Shown: positions 41,446-50,696 of the stretch, one piece after another
How the letters are laid out: every line of letters starts with the position of its first letter
Numbering within the stretch: the stretch's first letter is position 1
Assembly: GCA_964346815.1 (NCBI GenBank)
Contig: CAYFWF010000021.1
Coordinates: 20,173-84,172 of the forward strand
From: CAYFWF01 sp964346815
GTDB lineage: Bacteria; Acidobacteriota; Aminicenantia; Aminicenantales; Aminicenantaceae
Direction of reading: 5' to 3'
Length of the DNA: 64,000 bases
The notes under the pieces: generated by a model
What the model was told of the DNA's origin: nothing
The model's input: the letters and a program-made list of their open reading frames with translations, nothing else
Databases searched by the model: none
Translations under genes and position numbers: made by a program

Positions 41446-43605
41446 ATGAAAACGATAAAGATTTTGACCATTGTCTTAGTGTTCGTATCAGCGCAAATGC
41501 TCCTGGGGGTCATCCCTCGAAAGTGGGAATTTTATAAGATGGACGATTATCTCGATGGAAAATTTGCTGGAATTTCTGTGTCCCACCAGGGAGTGCTCTC
41601 CCTTTCTCCCAAAGAGGATGTTATCGAGGGACCGACTGAAGAGTTCTATCTTTCGCTGCTCATAACCTCGGATGAGACCATGTATTTGGGAACAGGACAC
41701 AGCGGAAAGATCTACAAAATCCAGGCAGATGGTAAAGTCGAGCTTTTTTTTCAGGCTCCTGAAATGGATGTCTATTGCCTTGCCCGGGACAGGAAGGGGA
41801 ACCTCTATGCCGGCACTTCGCCAAATGGCAAGATCTATAAAATCACCAGCCAAGGGGATGGAAAGCCTTTCTTTAATCCCACAGAAAAATATATATGGGA
41901 TCTTTTGTTTTTAGATAATGAGAATCTGTTGGCAGCCGTAGGTGAGAGCGGTGGAATTTACGAAATAAATGAGGAAGGGGAAGGAGCCTTGATCATGAAG
42001 GCAGAGGAAAACCACATCCTCTGTTTAGAACAGTCCGAAGCAGGTGAATTGATCGCAGGGAGTGGAGGAAAAGGATTAATATACAAAGTGACACCTAGTC
42101 GAAGAGCCTCCATCTTGTATGAGTCTTCCTACGAAGAAATTAAAGGCATAGCTTTGGATAGAGCCGGGAATATCTATGCAGCGGCAGGGGGAAAAGTGGT
42201 CACGACCAGGAAAGATGCAGCTTCGCTTTTGCCGGCCAGAGTCTCTACAGAGATTACGGTTACAGCGGCACCGGAAACCCCTTCACAAAAACAGGCCGCC
42301 GTTTCTCTGGACAAGCAGCCGGGTGCTCTCGTCCGAGTGAACCCTGAAGGACTGGCGAAAAAGCTTTGGTCATCAGAGGAAGAACTGGTCTATTCTTTAC
42401 TCTGGGATGAAGGGAAGGGAAAAATTATCTTTGGAACTGGCGACAAAGGACGGCTCTACGAGATCGATTCAGATGAGAACGTTTCTCTGCTTATCCAGAG
42501 AGACTCTGAACAGGTCTATCTTCTGGTCCCTCACGATTCAAATATCTATACTTTATTCAATAATCCTGCCCGATTGACCCGCCTTTCTCCAGGTCAGAGG
42601 TTTGAGGGAGAATATGAGAGTCGTGTCATGGATGCTGGGACCCTCTCCCAATGGGGAAGGATCGAGTGGGAGGCCGAGCTCGCCTCCGGTTCGACACTTC
42701 AATTTTTAAGCAGGAGCGGCAACTCTTCACAGCCGGATCGAACCTGGAGTGAATGGTCACCCCCCTACCAAAAGGCAGAAGGCGAACAAATCCTCAGCCC
42801 CAAGGGCCGTTATCTTCAGTTCAAAGTCAAGTTCAGAGCCGAGTCGGGCCGGAAGTCCCCTCTGCTGAAAAAGATTTCCCTTTTTTATCTTCAATCCAAC
42901 CTGCCTCCGTCTTTGACCAAACTCGATCTTCTTCCTGCAAACGAGGTTTATCTAAAACCCCTCGAACAGGATGAGGTCATATGGGGAGCGGATATCAGCC
43001 AATCCGAACAGGCGATAGCCAAGGATAAATCGAAGCAAAGCTTTATGGCTCCCAAGAAGGTCCAGAGGAAAGGCTATCAGACCGTTACCTGGGATGCAGA
43101 AGATGAAAACAAAGACAGCCTTCTCTATTCGATATACATTCGGAGAGAAGATGAGCCGAAATGGAGAATCTTCAAGAAAGAATGGGTGGAGAAGATCTTT
43201 TCTTTTGACACCTTGAATTTTCCCGACGGAGTCTATTATCTGAAAATCGAGGCCTCGGATTCGCCTTCCAATCCAAAAGGAACGGAACTGAAATCAGAAA
43301 AAATCAGCCGCAAGCTGGTCATTGATAATTCTCTGCCTGACTTTAGAAATGTCCAGGTCAACAAGCAAGGAAACAATCTGGCCGTGGCGTTTTCGGTTGA
43401 AGATGCACAGTCTTATATAAAAGAAGTTAAATTCCAGATCCGCCCGGACGATTGGCAGATTGTTTTTCCTGAAGACGGTATGTGTGACTCCAAGACTGAA
43501 TCGTTCCGTTTTTCTGTGCGTTTGAATCCAGATTCAGACAATCTGATTGTCATCAGAGTCAAGGACAGCCAGGATAACGTGGCGGTATATAGATCCTCCT
43601 TTTGA
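41446..43605 (+). CDS. Exported beta-propeller repeat protein
   Basis: 719 residues with a signal peptide (1-22). From about 45 to 380 there are recurring units such as TMYLGTGHSGKIYKI, NLYAGTSPNGKIYKI, LLAAVGESGGIYEI and KIIFGTGDKGRLYEI, each about 45 residues with a GxGxxGxIYxI core. They should fold as a beta propeller of about six to seven blades. The C-terminal half (about 390-715) looks like Ig-like or discoidin-like beta domains, with LQFLSRSGNSSQPDRTWSEWSPPY and repeated aromatic strands. It probably binds protein or glycan outside the cell. It lies 60 bp after the S55 peptidase and is convergent with efp. Confidence 0.75.
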   Translation: MKTIKILTIVLVFVSAQMLLGVIPRKWEFYKMDDYLDGKFAGISVSHQGVLSLSPKEDVIEGPTEEFYLSLLITSDETMYLGTGHSGKIYKIQADGKVELFFQAPEMDVYCLARDRKGNLYAGTSPNGKIYKITSQGDGKPFFNPTEKYIWDLLFLDNENLLAAVGESGGIYEINEEGEGALIMKAEENHILCLEQSEAGELIAGSGGKGLIYKVTPSRRASILYESSYEEIKGIALDRAGNIYAAAGGKVVTTRKDAASLLPARVSTEITVTAAPETPSQKQAAVSLDKQPGALVRVNPEGLAKKLWSSEEELVYSLLWDEGKGKIIFGTGDKGRLYEIDSDENVSLLIQRDSEQVYLLVPHDSNIYTLFNNPARLTRLSPGQRFEGEYESRVMDAGTLSQWGRIEWEAELASGSTLQFLSRSGNSSQPDRTWSEWSPPYQKAEGEQILSPKGRYLQFKVKFRAESGRKSPLLKKISLFYLQSNLPPSLTKLDLLPANEVYLKPLEQDEVIWGADISQSEQAIAKDKSKQSFMAPKKVQRKGYQTVTWDAEDENKDSLLYSIYIRREDEPKWRIFKKEWVEKIFSFDTLNFPDGVYYLKIEASDSPSNPKGTELKSEKISRKLVIDNSLPDFRNVQVNKQGNNLAVAFSVEDAQSYIKEVKFQIRPDDWQIVFPEDGMCDSKTESFRFSVRLNPDSDNLIVIRVKDSQDNVAVYRSSF

Positions 43606-43611
43606 CCTGGA

Positions 43612-44175
43612 TCAGCCGCTAACCCGTTCGATATAGGAATTGTCGCGGGTGTCTATCCTTATGATGTCCCCCTCTTTTATGAACTGAGGAACGGTGACCG
43701 TGATGCCGGTTTCCAGAGTGGCTGGTTTGTTGCTGGCCGATTGGGTGGCCCCTTTAAGATAAGGTTCGGTTTTCACCACTTTCATATCTATGGTTAAGGG
43801 AGGATTCACTCCAACCGGTTTTCCATCTGACATCTCGATCGAGAATGTCACATCGGGTAAAAGATAGTCCACGGCGTCGCCTAAAATATCCGGGGTAAGC
43901 TTTATCTGCTCGTAGTTTTCAAGATTCATAAATACATAGGCGCTTCCCTCCTGATAGAGGAATTGCATGTCGACCGCTTCGAGATAAGCTTGCTCTACCT
44001 TGTCCTTGGAACGAAATCTAAAATCGTGCAGACTCTGATCGCTGAGCCGGCGGAGTTTGGTCTGCATCAAGGCTTGGCCTTTACCTGGTGTCACATGTGT
44101 GGTTTCGAGAACCTTGTAGAGCTCATCGTCCAATTTTATGACCATTCCTTTTCTGATCTGAGTGGCGCTGATCAT
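43612..44175 (-). CDS. efp: Translation elongation factor P
   Basis: 187 residues with the three EF-P domains: KOW-like N-domain (1-65), OB domain II (about 66-128) and C-terminal domain III (about 130-187, ending SYIERV). The tip loop VTPGKGQALMQ carries the lysine that is modified in many bacteria. EF-P rescues ribosomes stalled at polyproline. No modification genes (epmA/B, earP, ymfI) are adjacent. The upstream neighbour on the same strand, 18 bp away, is a GHMP kinase. Confidence 0.95.
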   Translation of the reverse strand: MISATQIRKGMVIKLDDELYKVLETTHVTPGKGQALMQTKLRRLSDQSLHDFRFRSKDKVEQAYLEAVDMQFLYQEGSAYVFMNLENYEQIKLTPDILGDAVDYLLPDVTFSIEMSDGKPVGVNPPLTIDMKVVKTEPYLKGATQSASNKPATLETGITVTVPQFIKEGDIIRIDTRDNSYIERVSG

Positions 44176-44193
44176 CTCTCCTCCTTTGGTTAC

Positions 44194-45282
44194 CTATCGT
44201 GGAACGGGCTCAATACGGACACCTTCGTCCACCTGGATGATGCTGACTTCTGCCCCCACTTTTTTGATGGCTTCTGCAACCTGCTCCGTTTTTTCAGGCG
44301 CATAGGCGAACATACATCCTCCCCCTCCAGAGCCATTGATCTTTGCTCCCAAAGCTCCAGCATGGAGTGCTTCTTCAATCATTGTATTGATTTTTGGAGT
44401 AGATGTTCGGATATAGTCTCGGAGCACATGATGCTGCCGGGTCAGCAATCGGCCAAACTCGTGATGGTCGAATGCTCCCGACTCAAAGAGCGTCTTCCCT
44501 TGTGCTGTCAGATCACGAGTCATCAGAGTTCCTTTGAGCAGTCTTTTATTATCTGGAGGCAGGATCTCGATTTCTTCCTGTTCCTTTGGACCCAGAGACC
44601 CTCTCAGACTGAATCCTTTGATCTTTTTTCGGATGATTCGCACCCCCTCGAGAACGTGCTTTTTTATGTACCCGAGCATTCCTGTTGTGTCCTTTTTCTG
44701 TAGTGAATTGGCGAGGACAAAGCGCTTCAAGGGATTTCTCAGTTTGGTCGCTCTCAACTCTTCTTCGAAGGAGACGTTGACGACTCCTCCCAGAGAGGAT
44801 GCATAATGATCCATCTTCCCACCTGGCTCATTGAATTCGGCGACTTCGGTGAGAAATCCGAGTTCAGCTATATTTTCAGGGACATTCAGAGTTCTGTCTT
44901 TGACAGTCTCCAGTAAAAATTTTATCCATGCAATGACCAGAGCCGATGAGCTGGAGGTTCCAGCATTGATGGGAATGGTCCCGTGGAGATGACAGTCCCA
45001 TCCGGATGGGAACCGGACCCCTTTTCTTCTGAGGACATTGACCGCGCTTTTGAGGTAGTCCCGCTCCTTTTGATACTTCAGGTCTCCTTCGAGAGAGAAT
45101 TCTTCCTTTTCGCCTAAATCAGGCAGAGTGACCCTCATCATTTGGTCATTCCTGCGCGTTCCCCGGATAAATATCCTTAAGTTGATAGCGGCAGCGATAA
45201 TGGGCAAGCCGAAATAATCCTGGTGCTCTCCGAAAAGACAGATTCTTCCTGGCGCTGAGACAGAAATCTCGTCATTCTTCAT
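44194..45282 (-). CDS. GHMP-superfamily sugar kinase, galactokinase-like
   Basis: 362 residues. Three GHMP motifs: SAPGRICLFGEHQDYFGLPII (motif 1, about 9-28), INAGTSSSSALVIAW (ATP-binding motif 2, about 107-120), and KINGSGGGGCMFAYA (motif 3, about 320). EHQDY (galactokinase EHTDY) and NEPGGKMDHYAS, which places the catalytic Asp, resemble galactokinase and related C-1 sugar kinases. The substrate may be galactose, arabinose or a similar sugar. It is co-directional with efp, 18 bp upstream. A divergent MBL hydrolase gene lies on the other side, with a promoter between. Confidence 0.85.
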   Translation of the reverse strand: MKNDEISVSAPGRICLFGEHQDYFGLPIIAAAINLRIFIRGTRRNDQMMRVTLPDLGEKEEFSLEGDLKYQKERDYLKSAVNVLRRKGVRFPSGWDCHLHGTIPINAGTSSSSALVIAWIKFLLETVKDRTLNVPENIAELGFLTEVAEFNEPGGKMDHYASSLGGVVNVSFEEELRATKLRNPLKRFVLANSLQKKDTTGMLGYIKKHVLEGVRIIRKKIKGFSLRGSLGPKEQEEIEILPPDNKRLLKGTLMTRDLTAQGKTLFESGAFDHHEFGRLLTRQHHVLRDYIRTSTPKINTMIEEALHAGALGAKINGSGGGGCMFAYAPEKTEQVAEAIKKVGAEVSIIQVDEGVRIEPVPR

Positions 45283-45395
45283 GCCTTCTATTATCCAAAG
45301 TCAGCCCGTACTGTCAACTCCTATAGGATGCAGGAATCTTCATTGAGCGACAGCCTCGACTTTTACCGCATCATGGATTCGAAGACGGAGCACTC

Positions 45396-45424
45396 TTGCG
45401 TGAGACCTTGTTTTTTTATATAAA
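45396..45424 (+). promoter_or_regulatory. Candidate promoter for the MBL-fold gene
   Basis: TTGCGT (45396-45401) and TATAAA (45419-45424) with a 17 bp spacer, about 35 bp before the start. Confidence 0.45.
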
Positions 45425-45458
45425 GAATGCGGTTCCTTGAGATTGAGAACAGGTGAAT

Positions 45459-46262
45459 ATGAGCGAGCTCTATTTTATCGGCACAGGAGGCTCCGTCGCC
45501 ACAGAGCGAAGGGATAATACATCTCTCTTGCTTCTAACCCGGGAATCTTCGCTTTTGATAGACTGCCCGGGAAGCGTGATCCAGAAACTGAGGAAATTGA
45601 ATTTTGATCCGAGAAGCATCAGCGCCCTTTTGGTTACTCATGTCCATCCCGATCATATCTACGGATTGCCTTCTCTGGTGCACAGCCTTATGCTGGATGA
45701 ATGTCTTCTTCCCATCTATGGATCGGAGAAAACAGTCCGTTTTTGTGCGGATTTGCTCGATCTTTTTAACCTCAGGTCTGAAAAGGTCAAATGCCGGATC
45801 GAATTAATCGGAGTAAAGGAGGGGGACGGTCACCAGCTATCGCCTTTTCTGAGCTGTTCTTTTTTCAGAGTTCCTCACAGTCCTGCATCTATAGCATTCC
45901 ATTTCTGTCTGGAAAACGAAGGTGTGCATGTCATTTATTCCGGCGACACGCCTGTCCATCCGGCGCTGTTTCAGGAAGCTGCGGGCGCCGATTATCTGGT
46001 TCATGACTGCTCCGCTCCCTCTCGATTTTTTCAAGAGTATCCGTCTCTCCGATCCATGCACACAGATGCACTATCCTTAGGAAAACACGCTCAGGAAGCT
46101 GGGGTGAAAAATCTTTTGCCTTGCCACTTTTTTGGCGAAATCGATTTTTCGATGGACGAGATAGAGGCAGAAATCAGAAGAAACTTCCGGGGGAATTTGA
46201 TCATCCCCAGGGATTTATCAAGGATTCTCCTGCAGTCGGAGAGACGTCAAGTCGTGAGTTAA
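45459..46262 (+). CDS. MBL-fold metallohydrolase (RNase Z-like)
   Basis: About 267 residues. The metallo-beta-lactamase metal motif HxHxDH is present in VTHVHPDHIYGLP (about 58-63 from ATG 45459). It is followed by VIYSGDTPVHPAL (Asp ligand) and PCHFFGEI (late His). The opening FIGTGGSVATERRDNTS resembles RNase Z/ElaC-type and phosphodiesterase-type MBL proteins, though the RNase Z exosite arm is not obvious. A GTG at 45453 is the other possible start. It is divergent from the GHMP kinase and 56 bp ahead of the amidohydrolase gene. Confidence 0.85.
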   Translation: MSELYFIGTGGSVATERRDNTSLLLLTRESSLLIDCPGSVIQKLRKLNFDPRSISALLVTHVHPDHIYGLPSLVHSLMLDECLLPIYGSEKTVRFCADLLDLFNLRSEKVKCRIELIGVKEGDGHQLSPFLSCSFFRVPHSPASIAFHFCLENEGVHVIYSGDTPVHPALFQEAAGADYLVHDCSAPSRFFQEYPSLRSMHTDALSLGKHAQEAGVKNLLPCHFFGEIDFSMDEIEAEIRRNFRGNLIIPRDLSRILLQSERRQVVS

Positions 46263-46318
46263 TCGAAATTTGAGCGAGAAATTCAGATGAATCCTGACGC
46301 ATTCTCTAGGAGGAATAG

Positions 46319-47995
46319 ATGAAAGCCTTTCCCATCTTAATTATGGCCCTGTTTTTAGTATTCGGAACTGTGTGTCAGAGAGAACCCAAGAAGGAGGTCG
46401 CTGATGTTGTCCTTCTCGACGGGTCGATCTGGACCGTTAACCAGGACATGCCCTGGGCCGAAGGGCTCGCTGTAAAAGGAAACAAAATACTCAAGTTAGG
46501 CTCTGCAGCGGATATTGATGGTTATATCGGCGAGAAGACAACGCTGATTGATTTAAAGGGATCCTTCGTTTTGCCCGGTTTTATAGACTGTCATACCCAT
46601 TTCCTCGATGGTGGATTTTCACTCTCCAGCGTGCAGCTGGGGAATGCCCGGACCAAGAATGAGTTCGTCGCCCGCATCGAACAGAAAGCCATAGAACTCG
46701 GGAAGGGAGAATGGATTCTTCGAGGGAATTGGGATCACCAGCAATTCGATCCCGTGGAGCTGCCGAGGAAGAAGTGGATCGATGCTGTTACTCCCGACAA
46801 TCCTGTTTGTGTGAACCGCCACGATGGACACATGGCTCTTGTGAACAGCCTTGCATTGAGACTGTCTGGGATCACCAAGGATACCCCCGTACCGGAGGGG
46901 GGCGAAATCCTCAAGGACCCTCTGACAGGAGAACCGACCGGGATTCTAAAGGATGCCGCTATGGAGCTTGTCATGGATCACATCCCGGAACCATCGCTGG
47001 ATGAAAGTTTGAGGGCAGTCGAGGCAGGATTGGAACATGCCAAGAGGTGGGGAGTGACCTCGATTCACGATATGGATTATTCCTCAAGCTTCGAGATATA
47101 CCAGAGGCTGTTGGAACAGGACAAACTGACAGCTCGCCTCTATGTGTATGTCCCGATCTCAGATATCGAACTCCTATCCGGGCAAAAAACCGAAGAGCCC
47201 CTTCAAAGTGAACTTCTAAGGATAGCCGGGCTCAAAGGATTCGTGGATGGATCTTTAGGCTCCTCCACAGCTTTCTTTTTTGATCCTTATACAGATAACC
47301 CAGCCAAGCGGGGATTGCTTGCCTCAGACATGTTCCCTGAAGGAATCATGGAAAAGAGGCTCATGGAGGCTGACCGGGCAGGGCTTCAAGTCGCCATCCA
47401 TGCTATCGGAGATAAAGCAAACCATATGATCCTCGATCTCTTCGAGAAGGTTGTGGAAGCAAATGCCGATCGAGATCGAAGGTGGAGAATCGAGCATGCT
47501 CAACATCTCATTCCAGAGGATATAGAGCGGATGAGGGAGCTGAGGATTATTGCTTCAGTCCAGCCTTATCATGCCGTGGACGACGGGAGGTGGGCTGAGA
47601 GGAAAATCGGAAAACAAAGAGCCCAGTACACATATGCGTTTCGCTCTCTTCTGGATGGTGGAGTACTCTTGGCCTGCGGTTCGGACTGGACGGTTGCTCC
47701 GTTGAACCCATTGACCGGAATCTTTGCAGCAGTGACCCGCCAGACTCTGGATGGCAAATATCCAGGAGGATGGATACCGGATCAAAAAATCACCTTAGAA
47801 GAAGCCATCAAAGGATATACGCTTCATGCAGCTTACACCGAATTTACCGAACACCAAAAAGGTTCGGTGGAGGAAGGGAAATTGGCGGATTTAGTTGTCC
47901 TCGACCAGAATCTTTTTGAAATCCAGCCTGATAAAATACTGGAAACCAAGGTTCTGATGACCATTTTTAACGGCCAAATTGTCTATGAAAGATAA
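46319..47995 (+). CDS. Amidohydrolase 3-family protein (YtcJ-like), exported
   Basis: 558 residues. A signal sequence (about 1-20) has Cys19 close behind, but the -1 residue is Val, so lipid anchoring is doubtful. The body matches YtcJ-type metal-dependent amidohydrolases: FVLPGFIDCHTHFLDGG (metal HxH, about 91), GEWILRGNWDHQQFDP, VNRHDGHMALVNSLALRLSGI, LQVAIHAIGDKANHMIL, WRIEHAQHL and LACGSDWTVAPLNPL. It should hydrolyse an amide, ester or formyl group on an unknown substrate, outside the cytoplasm. A Na+/Ca2+ antiporter gene begins 9 bp later, suggesting co-transcription. Confidence 0.88.
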   Translation: MKAFPILIMALFLVFGTVCQREPKKEVADVVLLDGSIWTVNQDMPWAEGLAVKGNKILKLGSAADIDGYIGEKTTLIDLKGSFVLPGFIDCHTHFLDGGFSLSSVQLGNARTKNEFVARIEQKAIELGKGEWILRGNWDHQQFDPVELPRKKWIDAVTPDNPVCVNRHDGHMALVNSLALRLSGITKDTPVPEGGEILKDPLTGEPTGILKDAAMELVMDHIPEPSLDESLRAVEAGLEHAKRWGVTSIHDMDYSSSFEIYQRLLEQDKLTARLYVYVPISDIELLSGQKTEEPLQSELLRIAGLKGFVDGSLGSSTAFFFDPYTDNPAKRGLLASDMFPEGIMEKRLMEADRAGLQVAIHAIGDKANHMILDLFEKVVEANADRDRRWRIEHAQHLIPEDIERMRELRIIASVQPYHAVDDGRWAERKIGKQRAQYTYAFRSLLDGGVLLACGSDWTVAPLNPLTGIFAAVTRQTLDGKYPGGWIPDQKITLEEAIKGYTLHAAYTEFTEHQKGSVEEGKLADLVVLDQNLFEIQPDKILETKVLMTIFNGQIVYER

Positions 47996-48004
47996 AAGAA
48001 TCTG

Positions 48005-48985
48005 ATGATTTACGTGTATTTTCTGGCCTTTATCGGTGCCTTTGCCGTCCTTTTCAAGAGCGCTTCTTTTTTTGTCGAGGGGTCCTCTGGCATCGCTCAA
48101 GTGATGAATATTCCTAAGATGGTGATCGGAATAGTGCTGGTCGGCTTAGCGACTACGGCTCCAGAGTTCGGGGTGTCTTTTGTTGCAGCCATTTTGGGCC
48201 AGCCGGAGATTGCTCTGGGCAATGCAATCGGCTCTGTGATATGCGATGACGGAGTTGCTCTGGCTTTGGCGGCTTTGCTGGCTCCGGCAGCAATATCGGT
48301 CAACTGCCGGATTCTTAAATCCATCGGAGTGTTTCTGATCGCTATCGATATCCTGGCTTATGGCCTTGCGAGAAACGGCACGATCGGCAGATTGGAAGGC
48401 TTAAGTTTTGTCTTGATTCTCTGTGTCTATTATGTGTCTGTTTTGAGAAGTCAAAGAAAAAACATAAAGGCCAGAAAGGAAAGAGGATCCCCGTCTGGTT
48501 CAGGAGAAAATCCTCCACAACAAGAGAAGGAGGCTTTAAAGCGGTTGATTATCCGCTTTTCGACCGGACTCTTGGGGGTGGCTGCAACCAGCTATCTCAT
48601 CGTTTGGGCAGCAAGAAACATCGCTCTATACTTTTCAGTCTCTGAAATCATCATCGGTTCAACCATCGTGGCAATAGGGACCTCGCTGCCAGAGATAAGC
48701 ACATGTATTACTGCTGCCTTAAAAGGAGAGGGAGAGATCGCAGTAGGGAACATCATCGGTGCAGATATTCTCAATATTCTCTGGATCATCGGCATGGCTT
48801 CCTTGGCCAATCCGATAACGGTGGACGTGGATATCATCAATTTCTCTTTTCCCTATATGATTTTGATCGTGCTGGTCATGCTGGTGAGTATGAGAATCGG
48901 CTGCCGCCTTGGGAAGGTAAAGGGTTTTATCCTGCTGGGATTGTATGCTGTGTACGTCTTTTTAATCTTGAGCATTTTTGTCTGA
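48005..48985 (+). CDS. CaCA-family Na+/Ca2+ exchanger-like antiporter (YrbG type)
   Basis: 326 residues, about ten membrane segments in two inverted repeats. The alpha repeats are clear: VGLATTAPEFGVSFVAAILGQPEIALGNAIGSVICDD (about 50-85) and VAIGTSLPEISTCITAALKGEGEIAVGNIIGADILNI (about 222-258), with the ion-binding Glu in each TAPE/SLPE motif. A basic hydrophilic loop (about 145-180) separates the halves. It probably exports Ca2+ or another cation in exchange for Na+ or H+. It follows the amidohydrolase gene almost directly. Confidence 0.9.
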   Translation: MIYVYFLAFIGAFAVLFKSASFFVEGSSGIAQVMNIPKMVIGIVLVGLATTAPEFGVSFVAAILGQPEIALGNAIGSVICDDGVALALAALLAPAAISVNCRILKSIGVFLIAIDILAYGLARNGTIGRLEGLSFVLILCVYYVSVLRSQRKNIKARKERGSPSGSGENPPQQEKEALKRLIIRFSTGLLGVAATSYLIVWAARNIALYFSVSEIIIGSTIVAIGTSLPEISTCITAALKGEGEIAVGNIIGADILNILWIIGMASLANPITVDVDIINFSFPYMILIVLVMLVSMRIGCRLGKVKGFILLGLYAVYVFLILSIFV

Positions 48986-49028
48986 ATCGCAGGCGAATCC
49001 AGCCTCATCTTCTGAAATCCAAATTTTC

Positions 49029-49056
49029 TTGACTTAAATAATTGATTTGATATGAT
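49029..49056 (+). promoter_or_regulatory. Promoter of the redox operon
   Basis: TTGACT (49029-49034), 16 bp spacer, TATGAT (49051-49056), then GGAGG at 49077 and ATG 49087. It appears to drive the whole 49-59.5 kb gene run. Confidence 0.5.
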
Positions 49057-49086
49057 AATCAGTCCTTTGGAATCATGGAGGACGAC

Positions 49087-50202
49087 ATGAATATTGGAGT
49101 CATAAACGAGAGCAACAAGATCGAGAATAGAGCAGGTCTTTCTCCAAGCGGTGTCTCCTTTTTAGCAGAGAGAGGACACACCGTCTATTTCCAAGCCGGC
49201 GCAGGACTTAAGTCAGGATATTCGAATGAGGAATACACATCCCTTGGGGCGAAGATTGTATTCACCAAAGAAGAAGCATTCGGACGTTCGGATATCGTTC
49301 TCAACATCTCACCTCTCGATGAGGAAGAATGCAGGCTGGTGAAAACGAACCAGGTTTTGTTCGGGTTTCATCATCTGGCAGTTTCTCGCAAATGCGATGT
49401 GGAGGATATGCTCAAAAAGAAAGTCACTATGATAGGTTATGAAGTCGTTCAGAAGGAAAATGAGGAGCTCCCTTTTATCGAGAGCTTGAGCGAAATTGCA
49501 GGACAGATGTGTTTGGTCATATCAGGGAATTATCTTCAGACGAGCCAAGGTGGCCGCGGGCTTGTGATCGGGGGAGTGGTCAGCGTTCCCCCTGCAACTG
49601 CTGTCGTCATCGGGAGCGGAGTGCTCGCAAGAAGTGCGATCAAAGCCTTGCTCGGGGCCGGAGCGCAGACCATCGCTTTGGGACGGGATATGGACAGGTT
49701 GAGGGAACTCGAGGAAATGACATCGGGACGTCTGGTGACTTTAATGGCCAGCCAGTACAACCTGGACCGAATGGCAAAAGTCGCAGATATCCTGATAGGT
49801 GCCGTCCTTCGTCCAGGAGAAAAAGCCCCAATTCTGATTACCCGTGAGATGGTCAAATCTATGAAAAAAGGCTCCGTACTGATTGACTTGGCCATTGATC
49901 AGGGAGGCTGTTCTGAGACTTCCCGGTTAACCACCCTTGAGCATCCCACTTACGTCGAAGAAGGGATCATTCATTATTGTGTCCCGAACATCACCTCCAC
50001 AGTAAGCCGGACATCCACAAAGGTCCTCTCGAACATGGTGGTCCCTTATCTGCTCGAGATCGCAGAAAAGGGTATCGACCTGAGTTTGAAAGAAAATATT
50101 TCGTTAGCCAACGGTGTCTATGTATATAAGGGAAATCTTGTCAAAGAAGGCATTGCCGAAAGATTTTCTCTGCCATATTTAGAGCTTTCTTCTTTTCTGT
50201 AA
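49087..50202 (+). CDS. Alanine dehydrogenase / NAD(P) transhydrogenase alpha-like protein
   Basis: 371 residues, the exact size class of alanine dehydrogenase. The ENRAGLSP segment (substrate Arg, about 14), HHLAVS (the active-site His region, about 93), the nucleotide-binding VVIGSGVLARSAIKALLGAGAQTIAL (about 168-193) and PNITSTVSRTSTKVLSNM fit the AlaDh/PNT family. In typical AlaDH the segment LVLKVKEP supplies a pyruvate-binding lysine. Here it is IVLNISPL, so that Lys is replaced and the substrate may differ. ATG 49087 has GGAGG 5 bases upstream. First gene of the operon, 15 bp before nuoE-like; it could feed NADH to the complex. Confidence 0.8.
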   Translation: MNIGVINESNKIENRAGLSPSGVSFLAERGHTVYFQAGAGLKSGYSNEEYTSLGAKIVFTKEEAFGRSDIVLNISPLDEEECRLVKTNQVLFGFHHLAVSRKCDVEDMLKKKVTMIGYEVVQKENEELPFIESLSEIAGQMCLVISGNYLQTSQGGRGLVIGGVVSVPPATAVVIGSGVLARSAIKALLGAGAQTIALGRDMDRLRELEEMTSGRLVTLMASQYNLDRMAKVADILIGAVLRPGEKAPILITREMVKSMKKGSVLIDLAIDQGGCSETSRLTTLEHPTYVEEGIIHYCVPNITSTVSRTSTKVLSNMVVPYLLEIAEKGIDLSLKENISLANGVYVYKGNLVKEGIAERFSLPYLELSSFL

Positions 50203-50217
50203 TAATTAGGATTTAAG

Positions 50218-50670
50218 ATGAAAAAACTATTATCCGAATCCGAAGCCAGTCAAAAAGACCTCATCCATATTCTTCATAAGGTACAGGCGGAAAAAGGTTA
50301 CATCTCTCCAGAAGCCATAGCTGCCATTTCTAAACATTTAAAAATTTCGGAGAATGAAATCTATGGGGTTCTCACTTTCTATAAGGCTTTCAGCCTTAAA
50401 CCCAGAGGAAAACATCTCGTCACGATTTGTATGGGAACAGCCTGCCATGTCAGGGGAGCGCCGAGGATATTGGATGAATTCAAGCGAAGCCTTTGCATTG
50501 AACCAGGAGAAACATCTGAGGATAATTCGTTCACCCTCGAAACTGTCAATTGTGTCGGAGCTTGTGCTTTGGGGCCCATTGCGATCATCGACGGAGATTA
50601 TCATGGACAGTTGAAGACCAGAGATGTCGATAAGCTGATTGGTGGAATCAAAAAAAATTCAAAGAAATAA
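50218..50670 (+). CDS. NuoE-like [2Fe-2S] thioredoxin-fold subunit
   Basis: 150 residues matching NuoE/HydC/HndA-type subunits: an N-terminal helical bundle (DLIHILHKVQAEKGYISPEAIAAISK), IYGVLTFYKAFSLKPRGKH, then [2Fe-2S] ligands Cys71 and Cys76 (ICMGTACHVRGA) and Cys112 and Cys116 (VNCVGACALGP). It carries electrons between the flavin subunit and partners in NADH-linked complexes. AGGA lies 7 bases before the ATG. The NuoF-like gene follows 26 bp later. Confidence 0.93.
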   Translation: MKKLLSESEASQKDLIHILHKVQAEKGYISPEAIAAISKHLKISENEIYGVLTFYKAFSLKPRGKHLVTICMGTACHVRGAPRILDEFKRSLCIEPGETSEDNSFTLETVNCVGACALGPIAIIDGDYHGQLKTRDVDKLIGGIKKNSKK

Positions 50671-50696
50671 CACCGAAAAAGGAACTGTATCAAAAA

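Noticed and set aside
43963..44703. 246-codon open frame crossing efp and the GHMP kinase on the plus strand
   Set aside because: Spans two real genes on the opposite strand and shows no domain.
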